A stretch of 24,241 nt of DNA from DATKDU01 sp035649415 (GTDB lineage Bacteria > Planctomycetota > Planctomycetia > Pirellulales > Pirellulaceae), in the NCBI GenBank assembly GCA_035649415.1, contig DASRJP010000398.1:1-24241 (forward strand), read 5' to 3'. The translations under genes and the position numbers were made by a program. The first letter of the stretch is position 1; every line of letters starts with the position of its first letter. This document shows, in pieces, positions 8,408-16,000 of this stretch. Under the pieces are notes generated by a model that saw nothing but the letters and a program-made list of their open reading frames with translations, did not search any database and was not told the DNA's origin.

Positions 8408-9076
8408 TGCCGCGGAGCGGCATCTTGATGGAAGCCGGGCCTTTCAAGGCCCGGTATTGTGGGACACAATCGCGGTCAAGTCGCGGAGCGACGAATGATG
8501 CCGCCTCTAGAGACAACCTCTCATGGCTAACACCTACACGTCGCTCCATTACCATTTCACGTTCAGCACGAAGAATCGTCAGCCTTGGATCGCGGCGGAG
8601 ATCGAAGAACGAGTCTGGGCTTATTTGGGCGGAATTCTGAAGAAGAACAAGCCCAAGCCAATTAAGATCGGCGGCATTGAGGATCATGCCCACATCCTTC
8701 TCGATGCACCTCCAACAATCGCCCCGGCTAAGATCGCCCAGCTCGTCAAAGGCGGATCCTCTGCCTGGATTCACGAAGAGTTTCCCAAGCTGGCCGAATT
8801 CTTATGGTAAGACGGCTACGGCGCATTCACGGTCAGCAAATCCGCGGTGTCCGACGTATCCGCATATATCGAGAATCAGCGCGAGCATCACCGCACGCGG
8901 ACCTTCCAGGAAGAACATCGCGCGCTGCTCGATCGGCACGGCATTAAATACGATGAGCGATATCTTTGGATTGAGGATATTTTCGAGCGTCGCTCCGCGA
9001 CGCGGATACGCGCCGGGCGACCGCGGTCCGTGGGTTAAAACCCACGGACCTACCATCAGGCTGCCGCTCCGCGGCA
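8408..9076 (+). mobile_element. IS200/IS605-family-like element with palindromic ends
   Basis: This 669-bp unit carries one transposase reading frame and is bounded by the same 15-nt palindrome in opposite orientation: TGCCGCGGAGCGGCA at 8408-8422 and TGCCGCTCCGCGGCA at 9062-9076. A second pair sits inside: GTCGCGGAGCGAC at 8480-8492 and GTCGCTCCGCGAC at 8989-9001. Further perfect hairpins lie at 8435-8454 (9-bp stem) and 9025-9050 (12-bp stem). Subterminal hairpins are what Y1 HUH transposases recognise. The left end abuts a DUF1501 remnant exactly, and the right end is 16 bp from the stop of the intact DUF1501 gene. The exact cleavage sites are not known, so the ends are approximate. Confidence 0.65.
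8523..9038 (+). pseudogene. tnpA: IS200/IS605 (Y1 HUH) transposase, interrupted by an in-frame stop
   Basis: A Y1 single-strand transposase related to TnpA and the REP-associated transposases. The first 95 codons read MANTYTSLHYHFTFSTKNRQ and contain the HUH motif GGIEDHAHILL at about residues 51-61. They end at TAA (8808-8810), which replaces the Gln codon normally found in W-Q-D-G-Y-G. The same frame then continues for 76 codons: DGYGAFTVSKSAVSDVSAYI, then ENQREHH and GIKYDERYLW. It includes the expected catalytic Tyr of the YIxxQ helix. The stop therefore separates the metal-binding and nucleophile residues. A single C-to-T change explains it. The element is probably dead unless the stop is read through or it is driven in trans. 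Confidence 0.85.
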
Positions 9077-9092
9077 GGGGAAAGAGCTGCCG

Positions 9093-10496
9093 TTACCCAA
9101 ACAGCTCCATAATCGGCTTGCCCGTGGTGATCGGCCGCGAGATGCCGCTGTTGTTCTGCGGCGCATTGAGGGGGACGTCGAGGGCGTGATAGATCGTGGC
9201 GGCCAGTTCCTCGGGACGAACCGGGTTGCTTTCGACGGCGGCGCCGTGTTTGTCGGACTTGCCGTAGAGCGCCCCGCCGCGAATGCCGCAGCCGGCCAAG
9301 ATAGCGGAGAAGACCTGGGGCCAGTGCTGACGGCCGGGCGGGTCCTGGGTCAGGACGTTCGGCGTGCGGCCAAACTCGCCCATGCACACCACGAGCGTGT
9401 TCTTCAGCATGCCGCGGTCCTTGAGGTCCGATAGCAGAGCGGAGAGTGCCTGATCCAGCCGCGGCAGGCAAAAGCCCATGCCATAGGAGCCGTCGCCGAA
9501 GGCATTGCCCATGCCCATGTTGCCGCCGTGCATGTCCCAACTGCTGCTGGGAGGGCCGGCCGTATCATGCGGCGCCTGACCGGTCCAGCCATTGACGGTG
9601 ACAAATCGCACGCCGGCCTCGACCATGCGCCTGGCCAGCAGCAAATTTTGACCCAGCGGATGCATCCCATAACGCTCGCGAACCTTAGTCGGCTCGCGGC
9701 TCATGTCGAATGCCTGCCGCCCTTCCGGTCGCGTCATCGCTTCGTAGGCCTTGGCGCGCAGGTCGGACCAGTCCTTGCCGCTGGCGACGCGGCTCAGCTT
9801 GCTCGACTCCAAGTTTGCCAGCAGATTTCTGCGCCGGTCGGTGTCCTCCTGGTTGCCGAAGTCGTAAATCTCCGGCGGTTTGAAGGTGTCCATGGCCGGA
9901 TGGTTATCGGCCGAGCCCACGAACACCGGGGCGTACGCCGAGCCGAGGTAGCCGCCGATGCCGATGTTCGGGGCGCAGAAGACGGGTGGCCCGACGCACT
10001 TGATCAGCCAGGCGTTGGAAACGAGATTCCGCTTGCTGGGTTTGTGCTTGGCCACGAACGAGCCGAGATACGGCTGGTCGTCAGGCTGCCCTTCCTGGAC
10101 GCGCTTGGCCGATTGGCCGCTGAGCAGATTGTGCATCGCGTCGAAATGATTGGCGATGGAGCCCGGATGGGTCATGGAGTTGATCAGCAGAAACTCGTCG
10201 GTCAGCTTCGCCAGCTCCGTGTGCATTTCGTTGATCCGCATCCCCGGCACCTTGGTGGCGATGGGCTGGTAAGGTCCGCGAATCGACGACGGCGCCTCGG
10301 GCTTCATGTCCCACGTATCGACGTGACTCGGTCCACCGCAGAGGAGGATGAAGATGCACGATTTTTCCGCGCGGGCGGCATTCCCCTGCGCGTCGAGTTC
10401 GTCCTTGCCGAAAACCGACCCCGGCATGCCAAGGCTCAGCGTACCCAGGCCACCCACGATGAGGGCTTCTCGGCGGTTCAATTGATAGTCAGTCAT
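9093..10496 (-). CDS. DUF1501 family protein (Tat-exported)
   Basis: A 467-aa DUF1501 protein. The leader LNRREALIVGGLGTLSLGMP is Tat-type. The domain follows in classic form: CIFILLCGGPSHVDTWDMKP, RGPYQPIATKVPGMRINEMH, SMTHPGSIANHFDAMHNLLS, EFGRTPNVLTQDPPGRQHWP near residue 373, and GCGIRGGALYGKSDKHGAAV, ending with GISRPITTGKPIMELFG. ATG 10496 is preferred over an upstream start at 10523 because GGAG lies 9 nt before it and a strong promoter lies 50-80 nt upstream. It belongs to a different DUF1501 subfamily from the gene at 6226-7503. No cytochrome gene of the DUF1549/DUF1553 type stands beside it, which is less usual. Its function is unknown. Confidence 0.93.
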   Translation of the reverse strand: MTDYQLNRREALIVGGLGTLSLGMPGSVFGKDELDAQGNAARAEKSCIFILLCGGPSHVDTWDMKPEAPSSIRGPYQPIATKVPGMRINEMHTELAKLTDEFLLINSMTHPGSIANHFDAMHNLLSGQSAKRVQEGQPDDQPYLGSFVAKHKPSKRNLVSNAWLIKCVGPPVFCAPNIGIGGYLGSAYAPVFVGSADNHPAMDTFKPPEIYDFGNQEDTDRRRNLLANLESSKLSRVASGKDWSDLRAKAYEAMTRPEGRQAFDMSREPTKVRERYGMHPLGQNLLLARRMVEAGVRFVTVNGWTGQAPHDTAGPPSSSWDMHGGNMGMGNAFGDGSYGMGFCLPRLDQALSALLSDLKDRGMLKNTLVVCMGEFGRTPNVLTQDPPGRQHWPQVFSAILAGCGIRGGALYGKSDKHGAAVESNPVRPEELAATIYHALDVPLNAPQNNSGISRPITTGKPIMELFG

Positions 10497-10547
10497 GGAG
10501 CAGCTCCGTAATGCGCAGCACAATTGGACTCGTCCTTGGGCAACACA

Positions 10548-10576
10548 ATTCTGAACATTTATGCGTCCTTTGTCAA
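10548..10576 (-). promoter_or_regulatory. Candidate sigma70-type promoter of the DUF1501 gene
   Basis: On the minus strand a perfect -35 box, TTGACA (10571-10576), is followed after 17 nt by CAGAAT (10548-10553), a four-of-six -10 box. Transcription would start near 10541, giving a leader of about 45 nt that includes GGAG 9 nt before ATG 10496. This is the best promoter-like sequence in the window. Confidence 0.6.
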
Positions 10577-10884
10577 AGACAATTCAGTTTAGGAGGGTCT
10601 AGTCAGTGGAATGTTGCAAATTCTTTGATATCAGGGCACTTTACAAAAAACGCCGAGGGCGTGCTACCTCGGCGATTTAAGTTGGCCAAATAGCGTCTTG
10701 GCTGGATGCTCAAGCTTGAATACCGACTGCAAGAGCTCGTCCGGGAGTCCGACGCGAAGGGGGGACGCGTGTTTGGGGAACGCCCCTGCTTCGAAAAAAA
10801 GACTCTCACGACACCCAGATGACGCTTACACAATGGAGTCGGTTCGCAAGACGTCATCCCGACTCGTCCAGAAGCTGAACGAAA
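10577..10884. other. Non-coding stretch upstream of the DUF1501 gene
   Basis: No reading frame with a recognisable product was found. The plus strand has a short open stretch at about 10710-10820 that I could not assign. Apart from the terminator-like hairpin at 10645-10674, nothing stands out. Confidence 0.4.
10645..10674 (-). terminator. Rho-independent terminator (minus strand)
   Basis: CGCCGAGG (10651-10658) and CCTCGGCG (10667-10674) form a perfect 8-bp GC-rich stem with an 8-nt loop. On the minus strand the stem is followed directly by six T residues (10645-10650). It would end leftward transcripts before they reach the DUF1501 promoter. The region to its right holds only pseudogenes and repeats, so the gene it once served has probably been lost. 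Confidence 0.65.
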
Positions 10885-11010
10885 GTGATTAGTGCGCAGC
10901 TCGGCCAATTGATCAACCTCATCGCCTCGATCACGCTGTTTGAGATGATGGTGGCGATCGGCCTGGGTGTGTCAGTGGCCCGCGTTGCCGCTGACTGGCG
11001 GCTGGTCGAT
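10885..11010 (+). pseudogene. Bile-acid:Na+ symporter (BASS) N-terminal fragment
   Basis: From GTG 10885 the frame reads ISAQLGQLINLIASITLFEM, then MVAIGLGVSVARVAADWRLV. A hydrophobic first helix with LFEMMVAIGLGV is typical of the start of BASS-family sodium symporters, which have about ten membrane segments. Only about 40 residues remain; the frame then passes without interruption into a Rho fragment. The family call rests on this one helix and is moderate. Confidence 0.45.
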
Positions 11011-11218
11011 AAACGCATCTGGCCGGCCATCGACATCAACAAGAGCGGCACTCGCCGCGAGGAGATGCTGATGGACCCGGAGGAGCACTGCCGCGTCTCC
11101 GTCATGCGCCGCGTGCTGGCCGACATGAACCCCCCCCGACGCCATGGACCTGCTCACCAAGCAGCTCGGCAAGACGAAGACGAATGCCGAGTTTTTGATG
11201 AACATGAATCTGAAGTAG
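10993..11218 (+). pseudogene. rho: Transcription terminator Rho, C-terminal fragment with frameshift
   Basis: The frame reads DWRLVDKRIWPAIDINKSG, then TRREEMLMDPEEH and VMRRVLADMNPP, the highly conserved end of Rho. A run of eight C residues (about 11130-11137) contains one base too many. After removing one C, the sequence continues DAMDLLTKQLGKTKTNAEFL and MNMNLK, then the TAG stop. Only about 75 of the usual 400 or more residues are present and there is no ATPase P-loop, so it cannot act as a helicase. The full rho gene must lie elsewhere. Confidence 0.85.
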
Positions 11219-11531
11219 GACAGGTTTCCAACCTGTCCTAATTGTTACTGGACAGGTTGGAAACCTGTCCTACGTTCCTGCCCCCGTCCCCTGAGTCGCT
11301 TTTTGAGTCGGTTTGGCAGGGTCGCGCACAGCCGACTCACGCGATGTAAACTTTTGTACCATATCGTCTTACGGTGAGTCGCGCGGCACTGCTCACCGTG
11401 GAGATGAGTCGGCTAAGCGAGTCGGGTGCCCCATCGTAGGACAGGCTTTCAACCTGTCCTGAATGGTTCCTTCGTAGGACCCGCTTTCCAACCTGTCCTG
11501 AATCCGTCTTGGACAGGTTAAAAACCTGTCC
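11217..11531. repeat. Cluster of five palindromic GGACAGGTT repeats
   Basis: Five copies of a 21-24-nt palindrome with the half-site GGACAGGTT occur at 11217-11239, 11250-11270, 11438-11460, 11476-11499 and 11511-11531. Stems are 8-10 bp and loops 3 nt or a few more (TCC, GGA, TTC, AAA). Copies often continue as CCTAC or CCTGAA. Spacings are irregular (10, about 167, 15 and 11 nt) and the copies vary, so this is a REP-like dispersed palindrome and not CRISPR. The first copy begins at the stop codon of the Rho fragment. A separate 8-bp stem, ACGGTGAG with CTCACCGT, lies at 11371-11399. Confidence 0.8.
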
Positions 11532-11905
11532 TACAAGGGAATACCTCGAGGGGGGCATCAGTTTTGAGACTTACGACTCTCCTGTCGGCGCACCGCCGCC
11601 CATAAGCTGCTACTATACATCAGTTTATACTTCGGCTTTCTCGCTCCTCGCGAGCGCAAGTCGCTGAAGACAGCTTGTCTGAAGGGAGCGCCCCATTCGG
11701 GGGGGCGCACCCGCGCTGTGCGGCCCGATCCGCCGTGATACTGGATTGTCTGGATTGTCAAAGACCGCGTACACCGCCGCGCCGCGCGCAGGGGCACCAA
11801 CAAGTTCGATGCGCGGCCGGGCGCGGTTATTCGACATGTACAAAAGTTTGTTTTTCGCTTGGCGCGCCGTGCGAACACATCGCCATCCGGGCGGCGGCCC
11901 AAAGA
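11532..11905. other. Unassigned degenerate stretch
   Basis: About 370 bp in which I recognise no protein family, RNA or promoter on either strand. Several overlapping frames are open, but none gives convincing composition or motifs. It lies between the palindromic repeats and an HsdS fragment and is probably recombination debris. Confidence 0.35.
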
Positions 11906-12103
11906 TCAAAGGCCGGTGGTGAAGGCGCGGTGGGATTGGAAGAGGTGCTCGGACTGGCGCAGCGCCTCCCGCTGACCGGCCCGCAGCCGTTCGTGACGAG
12001 CGACTAGCGCGGCGAAGTCTTGCTGCAAAGAAACTGGCGGAAGTGGAATCCGTAGTGGTCGCAGCGTATCCAAGTTGATGTTCGCGCGCGCCGTTTCTGG
12101 AGC
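11906..12103 (-). pseudogene. Type I restriction specificity subunit (HsdS), C-terminal fragment
   Basis: On the minus strand the frame reads ARANINLDTLRPLRIPLPPV, then SLQQDFAALVARHERLRAGQ and REALRQSEHLFQSHRAF, ending at TGA 11906. INL-x-x-L followed by IPLPP-x-x-x-QQ and a long helix with RQ-x-x-L-x-Q-x-EHLFQSL is the tail of HsdS target-recognition subunits. Here two residues, usually LL, seem to be missing before HRAF. The rest of hsdS and any hsdM or hsdR are absent, so this is a remnant, probably of a laterally acquired restriction system. Confidence 0.65.
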
Positions 12104-12173
12104 TTGGGCGAGGAAGACCGGTCGCCAAAAGCCTGGATTTTGTTCGGCGATCCTGCGATCCTCCGAGGTCCCG

Positions 12174-12490
12174 TCGTGGGAATTCTCCTGGGTATCGCCT
12201 CTGGCGCCGCCATGCTGCCGTACTCCGTCATCAAGGAAGCCAACCCGCCCGAGCTGGGCGGGTCGGCCACGGGCGTGATCAATTTCATCAATTTCACGTT
12301 CAGCGCGCTGCTTTGCCCAGTGTTTGGATCGCGGCTGGTCCAAGAGCCAAGTGACGCCGACGCGTCGGCACTGGCCAACTATCAGGCCGGATTCGCACCG
12401 CTCCTGTACGGCATCGCCATTGCGCTGGCCTTGACATTCTTTCTGAAAGAAACCGGCCCAGCTGCGCGAAAAACCGACGCCCTAGAATGA
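12174..12490 (+). pseudogene. MFS transporter, C-terminal fragment
   Basis: The plus-strand frame from about 12174 to TGA 12490 reads VVGILLGIASGAAMLPYSVI, KEANPPELGGSATGVINFIN, FTFSALLCPVFG and LLYGIAIALALTFFLKETGP. This corresponds to the last membrane helices of a major-facilitator permease, with the helix-flanking KEANPPE and SATG signature. The preceding helices are missing, and the sequence upstream is joined to the HsdS fragment in the opposite orientation. It is a non-functional remnant, and its substrate cannot be told. Confidence 0.7.
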
Positions 12491-13014
12491 GACGCGGTGG
12501 CCGAAGTTCGCAGGTGGCAAGCCAACTCCCCGGGCAAGACACTCTTCGAAACTGAAGCCATTTGGTTAACAGGCGCGCGCAGTTTTCGCGCGCTCGCAAG
12601 AGGACGCAGCTTGCCATAGCCGCGCATTTTTGCCGCTCGTGAGGCACTTGAATTCTGAGTGTGGGTTTCTGGCTTCGAGTCACGGAGGCGCCGACAAAGA
12701 TCCCAGGCCTCCGCGACCGACTCGTGACTGGACCACCGGTGTGCAAAAATAGTGTCTTCCACATGCGGCTCAACCTTGCATCTACATCCGCCATTTTCCG
12801 GCGCCGGGCCACCCCCTGGCGCCTCATTGTTGCGCAGGACGGCTTAGGACTGCGGCATTAATCGCCGGCCCAATCGAACCGACAGATTTTTGGCGTAAGA
12901 GGCTGAAAACTGCGCACGGGAGTCCGCAATGTGACTGATGGATGCAAGCGCTGCCCGAAACAAGCTACCGCCGGCGCATTTCACATGTCGCTTCGCGACC
13001 TGCCAGGGCCGGGC
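12491..13014. other. Intergenic region upstream of the glucan synthase
   Basis: This stretch holds the left copy of the flanking direct repeat (12543-12692) and ends at the candidate promoter of the giant gene. The frame of that gene is open back to ATG 12942, but the promoter position argues against starts this far upstream. I see no other gene or RNA. Confidence 0.4.
12543..12692 (+). repeat. Direct repeat, left copy, flanking the glucan synthase gene
   Basis: About 150 bp aligned with 21943-22092 in the same orientation and almost without gaps, at an offset of 9400. Shared identical runs include CTTCGAAACTGA, TGGTTAACAGGCGCGCGCA, TTCGCGCGCTCG and GCACTTGAATTC. A GC-rich hairpin (GCGCGC arms around a T-rich loop) sits near 12573-12593. 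The similarity is plain by eye but diverged, so it is not a fresh duplication. Confidence 0.75.
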
Positions 13015-13020
13015 TATACT
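12992..13020 (+). promoter_or_regulatory. Candidate promoter of the cyclic glucan synthase gene
   Basis: GGGCTATACT ends in TATACT (13015-13020), a five-of-six -10 box. The hexamer 17 nt upstream, TTCGCG (12992-12997), is a weak -35 box. A start of transcription near 13027 would leave a leader of about 44 nt before GTG 13071, which is preceded by AGGAG at 13060-13064. Confidence 0.45.
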
Positions 13021-13070
13021 CAATTCGTTCGCTCATGCTCCAATCAGGTCAGGAGCTACAGGAGAATGAA

Positions 13071-16000
13071 GTGCGTGTCCCGGACGTCTCAGACAGGCTG
13101 CTGCGGCTGATGTCCTGGCGACGTTCCACGGAGGGAGAATCCCCGCTCACGAGACACACGGACGAACAGCCGCTGCGAGCGGAGCTCTTCAGCATCGATC
13201 AGCTCGAGCGCCACGCCCGGGCTATTGCCGCGTCGCACCAGCTTGCCACAGGCTGGGCCCGCGACAAGCTGCTCTCTCGGCTGGACGACAATGAGCGGGT
13301 GCTGATCGAAACGTACGACCTGGTGACGGCGGCCGCCGATCAGAACCGCCGCATCGAGCCGGCCGCCGAATGGCTCCTCGATAACTTCTACCTCATCGAG
13401 GAGCAGATCCGCGCCGTCCGGCGCTTGCTCCCCCCGTCGTATAGCCGCGAACTGCCGCGGCTGGCCAGCGGCCCGGCCGCCAGCTTTCCCCGCGCGTACG
13501 GCATCGCCCTGGAACTGATTGCCCACGTCGACGGGCGGGTCGATGCCGCCAGCCTCAACGGCTTTATCGCCTCGTACCAGTCGGTCGAGCCGCTCAAGCT
13601 CGGGGAATTATGGGCCCTGCCGCTGATGCTGCGGCTGGCGCTGATCGAGAACCTGCGGCGGGTCGCCGTGCGGATTGCGGCCGCGCGTCGCGACCGCGAC
13701 CTGGCCAGCGACTGGGCGCAGCGGATGGTCAGCGTTGTGGAGCACAAGCCCACTGACTTGATCCTGGTGCTGGCGGACATGGCACGCGCCGATCCGCTCC
13801 TGTCGGGGGCGTTTTTGGCGGAGCTGACTCGCCATTTGCAGGGGCAGAATCCGAACTTCGCCTTCGCCAACAGTTGGCTCGAGCATCGCCTGGCCGACCA
13901 AGGGCTGACGACCGAGCAGCTCGTGCGTGCCGAAGGGCAGGCCCAGGCCGCCGACCAGGTTTCGATCGGCAACAGCATCAACAGTCTGCGGTTCGTGAAC
14001 GCCCATGACTGGCGGCAGTTCGTCGGCGAGCATAGCCTGGTCGAGCAGACCCTCGCGGACGATCCGGCCCGCATCTATACCCAGATGGACTTCGCGACCC
14101 GCGACCGCTACCGGCACGCGGTCGAAGGAATCGCTCGCCGCAGCCAGCTGACGGAGTACGACGTGGCCCGCAAGGCGGTGCAACTGGCCGAAACGCAGGC
14201 GCGGGAAAAGCCAGCCGACCGCGCCGCCCACGTCGGCTACTTCCTGGTCGATCGGGGCCGGCCGGCGCTGGAGCGACTGGCTGAGATGCGACTGTCGGCG
14301 GAAGTCGTCCTCGACAAGCTGCGGCGAAAGTTTCCGCTGACCTGTTACCTGTCCCTCATGTCGCTGGTCACCTTGGCGGCGGCCGTACTCTTGGGTTGGT
14401 GGGCGCTGCGGAGCGCTACTCCCTGGTGGTCCGCAGCGCTGCTGGTGTTGCCGGTGCTGATCAGCGGTTCTCAGATGGGAATGGCGGTCGTCAACTGGCT
14501 GGCCACCCACGTCCTCACCCCGCAGTCTCTGCCGCGGATGGATTTCGAACGCGGCATTCCCTCTCAACATCGCACGCTGGTAGCGGTCCCCACGATGCTC
14601 ACCAGTGCCGAGGGGATCGAGCATTTGCTGGATGGGCTGGAAGTACGATACTTGGCCAATCGCGACGCGAACTTGCACTTTGCCTTGCTGACCGATTTTG
14701 CCGATGCCCCGGCCGAGACAATGCCCAGCGACGCGGAGTTGGCGCGGCTGGCGCGGGAAGGGATCGAGCAGCTCAACGAAAAGTACGCCAGCATCCGGAG
14801 CGACATCTTCTACCTCTTTCACCGGGCGCGCCGCTGGAACGAGCAGGAAGGCGTATGGATGGGCTACGAGCGGAAGCGCGGCAAGCTGGCCGATTTGAAC
14901 GCCATGCTCCGCGGCGCCACAGACCGTTTCGCGGTCGTCGTCGGCCGGACCGCCATCCTGCAAAGCATTCGTTACGTCATCACGCTCGATAGCGACACGC
15001 AGCTCCCGCGCGGTGCGGCCCAGCTGATGGTGGGAACCCTCGCGCATCCGCTCAATCGGCCAGTTCTGGCGGACCACTGCCGCCGCGTCGTCGAGGGGTA
15101 TTCGATCCTGCAGCCGCGGGTCGGAGTCAGCCTCCCCAGCGCGCAGCGGTCGCGCTTCGTGCAGTTGTTTGCGGGAGAGCCCGGGGTCGATCCCTACACG
15201 CGCGTCGTGTCCGACGTGTACCAGGACTTGTTCGGCGAGGGCTCGTTCATCGGCAAAGGGATCTACGACGTCGATTCCTTCGAGTGCTGCTGCGGCGACT
15301 TTCCCGAGAACGCCATCCTCAGCCACGACTTGATCGAGTGTGCCTATGCCCGCTCCGCCCTGCTGAGCGACGTGGTGCTTTACGAAGAACATCCCGCCCG
15401 CTACCTGGGGGACGTCGCCCGCCGGCATCGCTGGATGCGCGGCGACTGGCAGATCGCTTCCTGGATCCTGCCGTGGGTGCCGGGGCGGTCGGGTAAGCGC
15501 GTCCGCAACCCAATTTCCGCCTTGTCGCGGTGGAAGATCTTCGACAACCTGCGCCGCAGCCTGGTGCCGGCGGCCGTGCTGTTATTGCTCGTTCTGTCCT
15601 GGCTGCTTTCGCCGGCCATGGCAGCCGCCGCTCTCTTGTTTGTGGCGAGCGTGGTTGCGCTTCCGCCGCTGTTGACCGCCGCCGCCGATCTATTCCGCAA
15701 ACCGGCAGACTTGCCGCTGGGAATGCACCTGGGCGAGACGCTTCACACGCTGGGGCGGTCGCTCGCGCAAGGCGTGCTTCTCTGCACCTTCTTGGCTTAC
15801 GAGGCCTTCGTCAGCATCGATGCCGTCGTCCGCACGCTGGTGCGCATGATGTGGACCAAACGGCGCCTGCTGGAATGGAAGACTGCCAGTGATTCGGAAC
15901 GCGGCGCCGACGGCAGCCTCGAAGACACCTTCCGCACGATGGCGCTTGCCCCCGCTTTAGCCGCGTCGGCATTACTGCTGCTGGTTTTTTACGATCGCCA

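Noticed and set aside
7599..8774. 391-codon minus-strand frame as one gene
   Set aside because: Its first half passes through IS sequence antisense to the transposase and a DUF1501 remnant; only the part from ATG 8258 has the look of a real protein.
10698..10892. 64-codon plus-strand frame before the BASS/Rho chimera
   Set aside because: No motif, no ribosome binding site, composition typical of chance.
11217..11531. CRISPR array
   Set aside because: The repeats are palindromic, variable in sequence and irregularly spaced (10 to about 167 nt), and there are no cas genes.
12104..12173. Start of the MFS fragment at ATG 12104
   Set aside because: The first 23 or so residues overlap the HsdS fragment region and do not look like membrane protein; homology begins near 12174-12187.
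12942..13070. Glucan synthase start at ATG 12942
   Set aside because: The likely promoter (TATACT at 13015-13020) lies downstream of it and the first 43 residues look unlike the family; AGGAG before GTG 13071 is a better fit. Not fully excluded.
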